DNA of 15,507 nucleotides from an uncultured Rubrobacteraceae bacterium (GTDB lineage Bacteria; Actinomycetota; Rubrobacteria; Rubrobacterales; Rubrobacteraceae): contig CADCUW010000313.1 in the NCBI GenBank assembly GCA_902805985.1, forward strand, positions 1 through 15,507. The letters run 5' to 3'. Below are positions 5,559-15,507 of this stretch, one piece after another. The notes under the pieces are model-generated. The model did not search any database. It was not told the origin of the DNA and was given only the letters and a program-made list of their open reading frames with translations. The position numbers and the translations under genes are program-made. How positions within the stretch are numbered: position 1 is the first letter of the stretch; every line of letters begins with the position of its first letter.

Positions 5559-7914
5559 CGACCGAAGGCTCGACGCTGGAAGGGTCTGGGCTTGAAGGCT
5601 CCGGACTTGAAGGCTCCGGACTCGCAGGCTCCGGGCTCGCAGGCCCGGCGCTTGCAGGCTCGGCGCTGGCGGGTGGGGCGCTCGCCGTAGTCTCGGGGAT
5701 CGCGCCGGGCGCCCGGGGCGGTGGGCTGGCGGTCGTGATCGGGGCCGTCGTCTCGGCGCCGGGCGCCAGCCCGGGTTGCTCGGTGGTTTCTGTCGGCTGC
5801 TCGTCGAAAGCAGTGGTCTCCGCGGGCTCCTCCGGTATCTCGACGCCCTCGAAGTTCTCGATGGGCTGGCCGGCCATCGTGTCCTCCATGTAGGTCTTCC
5901 AGATCTCGGCCGGCGTGATGCCGCCCGAGAGGCCATTCAGTTTTCGGGAGTAGTCCAGGGTGTACTCCAGGGTGGCGCCGCCCTCGGCGTAGCCCATCCA
6001 GATCCCGGTCACCATCTGCGGCACGTACCCGACGAACCAGGCGTCAAAGAAGTTCTCGCTGGTCCCGGTCTTGCCGGCCACGGGGCGCTCGCCCAGAGCG
6101 GCGTCCTTGGCGATGCCCTCCGTGACGTCCCCGATCATGATCTCCGTGGCCTTGTGGGCTACGTCCTCGGCTATGACCTGCTCGCCGCGCGGTGCCTCCG
6201 GCGCGTCGTAGAGAACCTTATCGCCGTTCTGGCCGTTGCGGACGACCTTCGTGATCGTGGTCGGCTCCACCCTGCGGCCCTCGTTGGCTATCGTGGCGTA
6301 GGCCGTCGCCATGTCCAGCGGCGAGACCTCCTGGGTGCCGAGCACGACCGAGGGGTGGGGGTGCGGGCCGAAGTCCGCCTCGACACCCAGCCGCTTGGCG
6401 ACGTCGATTATGGCCGAGGGGCCGTTCTCCAGGCCCTGCCCGTCCGGGTTCATAACGAGGTCCGTGAAGACCGTGTTATCCGACCACCAGAGGGCCTCTT
6501 TTAGCGGTATCCTGCCGCGCACGATCCCGTCGTAGTTCTGGACCTTCCACTTCTCCGGCTTCTCCAGCCCGGGCACGTCCACCATGTACTCTTTTTTCTC
6601 GGAGACGAACTCGGTCTCGGGGTCGATGCCCTGCTCAAGGGCTGCGATGAGCGCGAACGGCTTGAAAGCGCTCCCCGGCTGCCGCCTGCCCTGGGTGACG
6701 AGGTTGAACTGGGCGTCCGGGTCGCGGTTGCCGACCATCGCCTTTATGCGGCCCGTCTCGGGGTCGATGGAGACGAGGGCGAGGTCCGGGTCGTCGGCCC
6801 CTGGCAGGTATCCCTCGGGGCCGTAGAGGATCTCGCGGGCTGCCACCTGCGTCTGGAGGTCGATGGTCGTGTAGACGCTCATCCCGCCCCGCAGCACGGT
6901 GTTCGCCCCGTACCGGGCGATAAGCTCGTCTTCGGCGAGGTCGGCGAAGCTGCGGGTCGTGGACGGCCCTTGCAGCCCGGTCTCGACCATCGCCCCGGCG
7001 GGCCACCTCTCTGGCATCCGGACTTCGAGGGCCTCGTTATAGTCCTGGCTCGAGATGTAGCCGGTCTCGAACATCTTCCTGAGGACGAGGTCCCGCTGCG
7101 CCCAGGCCCCGTCGCGGTCCTGGCCGAGGGTCGAGGGCGACCAGAGCAGGCCGACGAGCGTCGCGGATTCGGCCACCGAGAGGTCCGCAGCGGACTTGCT
7201 GAAGTAGGTCTCTGACGCGGCCTCCACCCCGTAGGCGTTGGAGCCGAAGTAGACCGTGTTCAGGTAGTCGGCGATGACCTGGTCCTTGTTGTCCTTGTAG
7301 ACGCTGCGTTCTAGCTCGACGGCGATCAGGGCTTCCTTGACCTTGCGCGTGATCGACTGGTCGTGGGAGAGGTAGGCGTTCTTGACGTATTGCTGGGTGA
7401 TGGTGCTCGCCCCCTCGACCGTCGCCCCCGCCCGCAGGTCCACGTAGAGAGCCCGCATGATGCCCCACAGATCCACCCCGGCGTGCTCCCTGAACCGCTC
7501 GTCTTCCTTGGCCACCAGCGCGTTCAATAGGTGGGGCGGCATGTCCGCGAGCGAGGCGGTCTTGCGGTTCTGGCCGCTAAAGATCGTGCCGATCACGCGC
7601 CGCGAGCTCTCGCTCTCCCCGAGCGGGGCGGAGTAGATGTAGGTCGGGTGCGTCTCGAAGGTCCGGGGGGCCTCCAGCTGCTTGACGCCCTGCACGACCC
7701 CCAGGTACCCGCCGGCCGCGAAGGCGACGCCGGCGACGAAGAGACAGAGGAGGATTACTCCAAAAGCCCAGAGGATGCTCGACAGGATGCCTGCCGCGCG
7801 AGACTTCTGCTTTTTGCGCCTTGTCGGCAGCTTGACGGGCCGGCTGACGCCCTTGCGTTTGGAGGTCCCCGCGCCCGGTCCCCGACCTCGTCCTCTCTGG
7901 TGGGTGCGAGCCAT
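5515..7914 (-). CDS. Class A penicillin-binding protein (bifunctional glycosyltransferase/transpeptidase)
   Basis: The 799-residue product polymerises lipid II and cross-links peptidoglycan outside the cytoplasmic membrane. A basic cytoplasmic tail (1-40) precedes one membrane helix (about 43-70). The family 51 glycosyltransferase domain shows EDERFREHAGVDLWG (137-151, catalytic Glu137), GASTITQQYVKN (168-179), RKVKEALIAVELER (190-203) and YLNTVYFGSNAYG (217-229). The transpeptidase domain has SAFK (415-418, nucleophile Ser415), SDN (478-480) and KTGTSE (615-620). All catalytic motifs are intact. The tail from about 690 is low complexity, rich in Pro, Ser, Ala, Thr and Glu, with a five-residue repeat of the type PASPE/PSSPE. 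The ATG is preceded by TAGTAT 9 nt upstream (7929 down to 7924). The gene diverges from tyrS, and its 3' end overlaps the glycosylase gene. Confidence 0.96.
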   Translation of the reverse strand: MARTHQRGRGRGPGAGTSKRKGVSRPVKLPTRRKKQKSRAAGILSSILWAFGVILLCLFVAGVAFAAGGYLGVVQGVKQLEAPRTFETHPTYIYSAPLGESESSRRVIGTIFSGQNRKTASLADMPPHLLNALVAKEDERFREHAGVDLWGIMRALYVDLRAGATVEGASTITQQYVKNAYLSHDQSITRKVKEALIAVELERSVYKDNKDQVIADYLNTVYFGSNAYGVEAASETYFSKSAADLSVAESATLVGLLWSPSTLGQDRDGAWAQRDLVLRKMFETGYISSQDYNEALEVRMPERWPAGAMVETGLQGPSTTRSFADLAEDELIARYGANTVLRGGMSVYTTIDLQTQVAAREILYGPEGYLPGADDPDLALVSIDPETGRIKAMVGNRDPDAQFNLVTQGRRQPGSAFKPFALIAALEQGIDPETEFVSEKKEYMVDVPGLEKPEKWKVQNYDGIVRGRIPLKEALWWSDNTVFTDLVMNPDGQGLENGPSAIIDVAKRLGVEADFGPHPHPSVVLGTQEVSPLDMATAYATIANEGRRVEPTTITKVVRNGQNGDKVLYDAPEAPRGEQVIAEDVAHKATEIMIGDVTEGIAKDAALGERPVAGKTGTSENFFDAWFVGYVPQMVTGIWMGYAEGGATLEYTLDYSRKLNGLSGGITPAEIWKTYMEDTMAGQPIENFEGVEIPEEPAETTAFDEQPTETTEQPGLAPGAETTAPITTASPPPRAPGAIPETTASAPPASAEPASAGPASPEPASPEPSSPEPSSPDPSSVEPSVATPASAPASSPAPR
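5576..5680. repeat. 15-bp tandem repeat encoding the PBP tail
   Basis: About seven units of 15 bp run through this stretch; units at 5591-5605 and 5606-5620 are identical (CTTGAAGGCTCCGGA) and the rest are diverged copies such as CTCGCAGGCTCCGGG. On the minus strand each unit encodes five residues, giving the PASPE/PSSPE pentapeptide repeats at about residues 748-783 of the PBP. The repeat lies outside the folded domains, so copy number could vary without loss of enzyme activity. Confidence 0.85.
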
Positions 7915-7981
7915 CGAGCCGGTATACTACACTACCCGCCTGTACGTTACATTCCCGTTGCGATGAGGTTGCGAAGCTCTT
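7915..7981. promoter_or_regulatory. Divergent promoter region between PBP gene and tyrS
   Basis: Only 67 bp separate the two start codons. For the PBP gene, TAGTAT (minus strand, 7929 down to 7924) ends 9 nt before the ATG. For tyrS, TACATT (7948-7953) would give a leader of about 22 nt. TATACT at 7923-7928 is a second possible plus-strand -10. A leader this short leaves no room for a T-box riboswitch. The -35 elements are not recognisable. GAGG at 7965-7968 is 13 nt from the tyrS ATG, far for a ribosome site. Confidence 0.4.
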
Positions 7982-9148
7982 ATGACGGTTGCCCCAGAAC
8001 ACCAATCCATCTACCAGAACACCGTGGACGTGATCCCTCGCGAGGAGCTCGAGGGACGCCTGAGCTCCGGCCGGACCCTGCGGGTCAAGCTTGGCATAGA
8101 CCCCACGGCGCCGGACATCCATCTCGGCTTCGTCGTCGTGCTCAAGAAGCTGCGCGCCTTCCAGGATCTCGGCCACACCGCGGTGCTCACCATAGGCGAC
8201 TACACGGCGCGTGTCGGGGATCCGTCAGGCAAATCCAAGACCCGCCCGGTCCTCTCCCCGGAGCAGATAGAGTCGAACACCCGCACCTACCTCGAACAGG
8301 CCTACCTCGTCCTGGATAAAGACAGGACCGAGGTTCGCCACAACTCGGAGTGGCTCGCGCCGCTCGCTCTGGCCGACCTGATCCAACTAACCAGGGCAAC
8401 GACGGTCGCCCGAATCCTCGAACGCGACGACTTCTCAAAACGCTTCGCCGCCGGCGACGCCATCACCCTCACCGAGCTGCTCTACCCGCTGATGCAGGCC
8501 TACGACTCCGTGGCCCTCGACGCCGACGTCGAGCTCGGCGGCACCGACCAGCTCTACAACTTGCTGATGGGCCGCCACGTGATGGAGTACTACGGTAAGA
8601 CGCCCCAGTGCGTCATGACGACCCCGCTCCTCGTCGGGACCGACGGCGCCGTCAAGATGAGCAAGTCCATAGGCAACTACATCGGCGTCACGGAAGCGCC
8701 GAGGGAGATGTTCGGCAAGGCCATGAGCATCCCGGACCACCTGATGGCCGACTACTTCGCCCTGGTGCTAGATCGACCGATGCCCGCGGGCGTGCCGATG
8801 GAGCAGAAGCGCGAGCTCGGCCGGTCCTTGATTCGCACCTTCCATGATGAAGAGGCTGTTGCGGACGCCGAGCGCACCTTCGACGCCGTCGCGCGCCGCG
8901 AGGTCCCCGACGATGCGCCGGAGGTCGGGGTGGGGGCCGACGAGGAGGTCTGGATCGTCGAGCTCATCACGCGCGCCGGCTTTGCCAAGACCAACGGCGA
9001 GGCCCGGCGCTTCGTGCGCGGCGGAGCCGTACGAATCGGCGGCGAGGTGGTAGACGACGAGAAGCTGACCTTCGCCAGCGCGGACCTCGACGGCTCGGTC
9101 CTCCAGGTGGGCAAGCGGCGTTACGCCAGGCTCACCGTCACCCGTTAA
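7982..9148 (+). CDS. tyrS: Tyrosyl-tRNA synthetase
   Basis: The 388-residue class I enzyme attaches tyrosine to tRNA-Tyr. The Rossmann core shows KLGIDPTAPDIHLGF (36-50), in which HLG corresponds to the HIGH signature, TIGDYTARVGDPSGKSKTRP (70-89), the tyrosine pocket segment LGGTDQLYNLLMGR (185-198) and KMSKSIGNYIG (225-235) for ATP binding. A C-terminal S4 RNA-binding domain covers about 327-385 (AGFAKTNGEARRFVRGGAVRIGG within it). The GIDPTAPDIHLG form and KMSKS rather than KFGKS place it with the TyrS subgroup that is common outside enteric bacteria. It diverges from the PBP gene, and its stop codon lies only 31 bp before the -35 of the first rRNA promoter, so readthrough into the rRNA operon is possible. 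Confidence 0.97.
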   Translation: MTVAPEHQSIYQNTVDVIPREELEGRLSSGRTLRVKLGIDPTAPDIHLGFVVVLKKLRAFQDLGHTAVLTIGDYTARVGDPSGKSKTRPVLSPEQIESNTRTYLEQAYLVLDKDRTEVRHNSEWLAPLALADLIQLTRATTVARILERDDFSKRFAAGDAITLTELLYPLMQAYDSVALDADVELGGTDQLYNLLMGRHVMEYYGKTPQCVMTTPLLVGTDGAVKMSKSIGNYIGVTEAPREMFGKAMSIPDHLMADYFALVLDRPMPAGVPMEQKRELGRSLIRTFHDEEAVADAERTFDAVARREVPDDAPEVGVGADEEVWIVELITRAGFAKTNGEARRFVRGGAVRIGGEVVDDEKLTFASADLDGSVLQVGKRRYARLTVTR

Positions 9149-9179
9149 CGGGCGATTAAACGAATTCCGGGACTATCCC

Positions 9180-9207
9180 TTGACGGCCTGGGTCCCGGCG
9201 CTATAAT
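9180..9207 (+). promoter_or_regulatory. rRNA operon promoter P1
   Basis: TTGACG (9180-9185) and TATAAT (9202-9207) are separated by 16 bp, close to the sigma-70/SigA consensus. Transcription would start near 9214, about 430 nt before 16S. Confidence 0.85.
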
Positions 9208-9300
9208 CCGCGTCGCCGATGAGGTCCGGGGCGCCAAAGGGCGCGGACGGGGCGTCGGCGGGCCGGTGAGGGTGGCGCCGAAAATCTCCCGAAAAGGGGA

Positions 9301-9328
9301 TTGACTCCAAGAGGGTGGGTGCTATACT
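9301..9328 (+). promoter_or_regulatory. rRNA operon promoter P2
   Basis: TTGACT (9301-9306) and TATACT (9323-9328) are again 16 bp apart. It lies about 120 bp after P1, the usual tandem design for rRNA operons, and would start transcription near 9335. Confidence 0.85.
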
Positions 9329-9644
9329 TCTCTGGCTGATGACGGGGAGCGAATTGATAACCGAGAGGGCGAGATAGGGTAGGACTCCCGACAGATTGGG
9401 AGCGCTTGCCGGCCCACCGAGAGGTGGGCGTCTTTGTCCCCGGAGATTCGTCTCCGTTGCTCCGCCGAGAGGCAGGGGCTTGAGGCTTTGAAAACTGAAT
9501 AGCAGTGAAAGATCGGGTGAAATACAAGGAACCCGTCAAAACGCCGAGATTCGACTCTTCGCGGTCCGAGAGTGTAATGCTGGACCGACGAGCGGGTGGC
9601 GCCCGCACCAACACGGCTATAGTCCCCTTAGTGGGGCAGAAGCT
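9329..9644 (+). promoter_or_regulatory. rRNA leader: boxB/boxA-like antitermination elements and 16S 5' processing arm
   Basis: No gene is seen in this 316-nt leader. A perfect 7-bp hairpin GCCCACC-GAGA-GGTGGGC (9412-9429) is followed directly by GTCTTTG (9430-9436), resembling boxB plus boxA for Nus-factor antitermination. CTTTGAAAACTGAATAGC (9486-9503) resembles the boxA-like sequence common before rRNAs of Gram-positive bacteria. The region 9490-9568 is the 5' arm of the 16S processing stem: GAAAACTGAATAGCAG (9490-9505), AGGAACCC (9527-9534), ACGCCGAGAT (9541-9550) and GCGGTCCG (9561-9568) each have exact complements in order after 16S. A further small hairpin (CCCC-TTAG-TGGGG) lies just before 16S. 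Confidence 0.75.
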
Positions 9645-11189
<1,545 letters not shown>

Positions 11190-11435
11190 CTAGGGATTAA
11201 GTAGCGTGGCAACACGCGACCGAACGGACGCTGGCTATATAGCGGCTTGAGCCTATGCTCGCCGTGCCGGCGGACCGCTCTAGGATATTTCGACCGATCT
11301 CGGCGTTGGGTTCCTCTTTCTCCCGTTTCGAGTAGCTGCTATTCAGTTTTCAGGGCCTTCGGGCTCTGGAGCACAGCTTGCGCCCGCGAGAGTGGGCGTC
11401 TGGTCTTTGAAAACTGCATAGCGCGATCCAATTAC
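11190..11435 (+). other. 16S-23S internal transcribed spacer without tRNA genes
   Basis: The spacer of about 246 nt has no cloverleaf and no TTCGA-type T-loop, so it carries no tRNA. It holds the 3' arm of the 16S processing stem (CGGACCGC 11271-11278, ATCTCGGCGT 11297-11306, GGGTTCCT 11308-11315, CTGCTATTCAGTTTTC 11336-11351). Next come a UUCG tetraloop hairpin (AGGGCC-TTCG-GGCTCT, 11352-11367) and a second GAGA-loop hairpin (CGCCCGC-GAGA-GTGGGCG, 11381-11398). These are followed by boxA-like TGGTCTTTGA (11401-11410) and the 5' arm of the 23S stem (11404-11432). Confidence 0.85.
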
Positions 11436-14425
<2,990 letters not shown>

Positions 14426-14513
14426 CAAATATTGGATCGTCGCTATGCGGTTTTCAAAGATCAGACGCGGCTAAGACGCTGGGCTTTACAACCGAATATA
14501 TCCTTTTGATTAA
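14426..14513 (+). other. 23S-5S spacer with 23S 3' processing arm
   Basis: The 88-nt spacer has no tRNA. ATTGGATCG (14431-14439), CGCTATGC (14441-14448) and GTTTTCAAAGA (14450-14460) are exact complements of CGATCCAAT (11424-11432), GCATAGCG (11416-11423) and TCTTTGAAAAC (11404-11414). Together they close a long stem around 23S, the expected RNase III substrate. Confidence 0.85.
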
Positions 14514-14625
<112 letters not shown>

Positions 14626-14640
14626 ATTTTTTATGCTCCG
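14626..14640 (+). terminator. T-tract after 5S, possible rRNA operon terminator
   Basis: Six T residues (14627-14632) follow the closing strand of the 5S terminal helix with only one base between. No separate local hairpin precedes them, so the 5S helix itself or the hairpins just downstream would have to take part. Confidence 0.4.
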
Positions 14641-14653
14641 GCTTACGCCCCTG

Positions 14654-14723
14654 CTTTCAGCACGGCGCTCTGTGCGCCTTTCAGCACGTTTCGGCGTGCT
14701 CCGCGGCCTCCACTCTCAGCACG
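14654..14723. repeat. Repeated CTYTCAGCACG motifs with hairpins downstream of 5S
   Basis: CTTTCAGCACG occurs at 14654-14664 and 14678-14688, and CTCTCAGCACG at 14713-14723. The second copy forms a perfect stem AGCACG-TTTCGG-CGTGCT (14683-14700). The first can form a weaker GCAC/GTGC stem. The stretch has no credible gene and lies between the rRNA operon and the next CDS. Confidence 0.6.
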
Positions 14724-14813
14724 CGGCCTCACGGCCCCTTTCGGCTTTCTGGTGAGGTTTGCGGATGGTAGGGTATTGGGAGGTTGGAGAGTCGTAGAGA
14801 GGGAGGAGTCTTC

Positions 14814-15200
14814 GTGGCTAATGTGGAGCTTGATGAGAGGTTCGTGGCGCATCAGAAGGAGCGTTTGCGGGAGCTGCGGGAGGAGTTGCTGCGCATCCAG
14901 CGCGGCGTGCACGGCGACGAGCAGAACATGAGCGAGGAGCAGGGGGACACGCAGCTCGATTCGGGGGATCAGAGCCAGCAGATGTTCAACCGCGAGATGG
15001 ACGCGACCATTGGCGAGCAGGCCGGGCTGCGTTTGCAGGACGTGGAGCGGGCTCTGGAGAAGATCGAGGAGGGCACCTACGGCCTCTCCGACGAGAGTGG
15101 GGAGCAGATACCGAAGGGTAGGCTAGAGGCCGCACCGGAGGCGATCCGGACCGTGGACGAGCAGCAGAGCTTCGAGCGGGAGCGGCGCCCTCCGGTCTGA
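14814..15200 (+). CDS. TraR/DksA-family protein lacking the zinc-binding cysteines
   Basis: The 128-residue product starts at a GTG with a strong ribosome site GGGAGGAG (14801-14808) five bases upstream. Residues 8-85 are mostly charged helix, interrupted by an acidic turn (EEQGDTQLDSGDQS, 41-54), as in the coiled coil that DksA-type proteins insert into the RNA polymerase secondary channel. ALEKIEEGTYG (80-90) and then GEQIP...RLEAAPEA match the family's zinc-ribbon region. All four metal-ligand positions are changed: S92, S95, T113 and E116, at the same 3-18-3 spacing as the E. coli DksA cysteines, and the protein has no cysteine at all. The fold must therefore be held without zinc, as in known cysteine-poor DksA paralogues. 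It follows the rRNA operon on the same strand. A role in tuning rRNA transcription is inference from the family. Confidence 0.85.
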   Translation: MANVELDERFVAHQKERLRELREELLRIQRGVHGDEQNMSEEQGDTQLDSGDQSQQMFNREMDATIGEQAGLRLQDVERALEKIEEGTYGLSDESGEQIPKGRLEAAPEAIRTVDEQQSFERERRPPV

Positions 15201-15213
15201 TCCCCTCGGCATA

Positions 15214-15219
15214 TATAAT
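15214..15219 (+). promoter_or_regulatory. -10 element before the leader ORF and ArsA-like gene
   Basis: A perfect TATAAT ends 6 nt before the ATG at 15226, so transcription should start at or next to that ATG. It lies only 13 bp after the stop of the DksA-like gene. No good -35 is visible. Confidence 0.55.
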
Positions 15220-15225
15220 CGGCGC

Positions 15226-15264
15226 ATGACCCGATCAGGCCATCCAGACAAGGCACTGCTTTGA
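15226..15264 (+). CDS. Putative 12-codon leader ORF upstream of the ArsA-like gene
   Basis: The frame reads MTRSGHPDKALL followed by TGA at 15262-15264. The ATG sits 6 nt after a TATAAT, consistent with a leaderless transcript. The stop overlaps the downstream TTG start as TTGA, the classic arrangement for translational coupling. There is no run of regulatory codons of the kind seen in amino-acid attenuators. It could be a chance frame; conservation would decide. Confidence 0.4.
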   Translation: MTRSGHPDKALL

Positions 15265-15507
15265 GGACTATCTTGTACACCGGCAAGGGCGGCGTCGGCA
15301 AGACGAGCGTCGCGGCGGCCACGGCGCTCAAGGCGGCGGGGGCCGGGAAGAGGGTGCTCGTTATGAGCACGGACCCGGCCCACTCACTCTCGGACGCCTT
15401 CGACGCGCCCATCGGGCCAGACCCGAAGAAGATGGCGACGGGCGTGTGGGCGCAGGAGATGGACCACACGTCCATGATCGAGGAGAACTGGTCCGAGATA
15501 CAGTCCT
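15261..15507 (+). CDS. ArsA/Get3-family ATPase, N-terminal part (partial)
   Basis: Only the first 82 codons are in the window; the gene continues past the end. MRTILYTGKGGVGKTSVAAA carries the deviant Walker A P-loop (GKGGVGKT, 8-15) with the extra signature lysine. VLVMSTDPAHSLSDAF (33-48) is the switch I region of ArsA/Get3 ATPases. Family members drive arsenite efflux or deliver tail-anchored membrane proteins; actinobacterial members often have neither role proven. The TTG at 15261 gives the standard N-terminus with a weak AAGG (15250-15253) seven bases upstream. No ATG, GTG or TTG lies in frame between 15228 and 15261, which supports it. It follows the DksA-like gene but appears to have its own promoter. 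Whether an ars gene or a second ArsA copy follows is not visible. Confidence 0.88.
   Translation, partial: MRTILYTGKGGVGKTSVAAATALKAAGAGKRVLVMSTDPAHSLSDAFDAPIGPDPKKMATGVWAQEMDHTSMIEENWSEIQS

Noticed and set aside
5576..5680. Possible CRISPR array
   Set aside because: The units are contiguous 15-bp tandem repeats without spacers and are in frame with the PBP coding sequence.
5776..6504. 242-codon frame antisense to the PBP gene
   Set aside because: Lies opposite conserved transpeptidase motifs and shows no domain of its own.
7915..7981. T-box riboswitch controlling tyrS
   Set aside because: The tyrS leader is at most a few tens of bases, far too short for a T-box, and no T-box sequence is present.
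11190..11435. tRNA-Ile or tRNA-Ala in the 16S-23S spacer
   Set aside because: No cloverleaf, no T-loop signature and no CCA-type acceptor end; the sequence is explained by processing stems and boxB/boxA-like elements.

Overview
The window is high-GC bacterial DNA carrying a complete 16S-23S-5S rRNA operon. The 16S sequence, the gene content and the actinobacterial-type order of genes suggest a deep-branching actinomycete close to Rubrobacter. This genus call comes from recognising the rRNA by eye and was not checked by alignment.

Layout. (1) 1-3870, plus strand: the end of a SpoU/TrmH-family RNA methyltransferase, then pheS and pheT (both subunits of phenylalanyl-tRNA synthetase). A 200-bp gap between pheS and pheT holds a large hairpin built of 7-bp units. 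(2) 3979-4542, minus strand: a GNAT acetyltransferase. Diverging from it is a short RemA/DUF370-like gene (4597-4956), followed at once by a DNA-3-methyladenine glycosylase whose start codon is a puzzle. (3) 5515-7914, minus strand: a class A penicillin-binding protein whose repetitive C-terminal tail overlaps the end of the glycosylase gene. (4) 7982-9148: tyrS, divergent from the PBP gene. (5) 9180-14632: the rRNA operon, with two consensus promoters, boxB/boxA-like modules, long processing stems, no tRNA gene in the spacers, and a T-tract after 5S. (6) 14814-15507: a TraR/DksA-like protein with no cysteines, then the start of an ArsA/Get3-family ATPase preceded by a 12-codon leader ORF.

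Most of the window is translation machinery: two aminoacyl-tRNA synthetases, an RNA methyltransferase, the rRNA operon and a possible RNA polymerase modulator beside it. The rest is DNA repair, cell-wall synthesis and acetylation. Several genes have a -10-like hexamer only 6 to 9 nt before the start codon and no clear Shine-Dalgarno sequence, which points to leaderless or nearly leaderless mRNAs.

The best candidates for a second look are the zinc-site-less DksA-like protein, the leader ORF joined to arsA by a TTGA overlap, the inverted heptamer arrays on both sides of pheT, and the missing canonical start of the glycosylase. I did not find a clearly new multi-gene system such as a defence island, CRISPR array or prophage.
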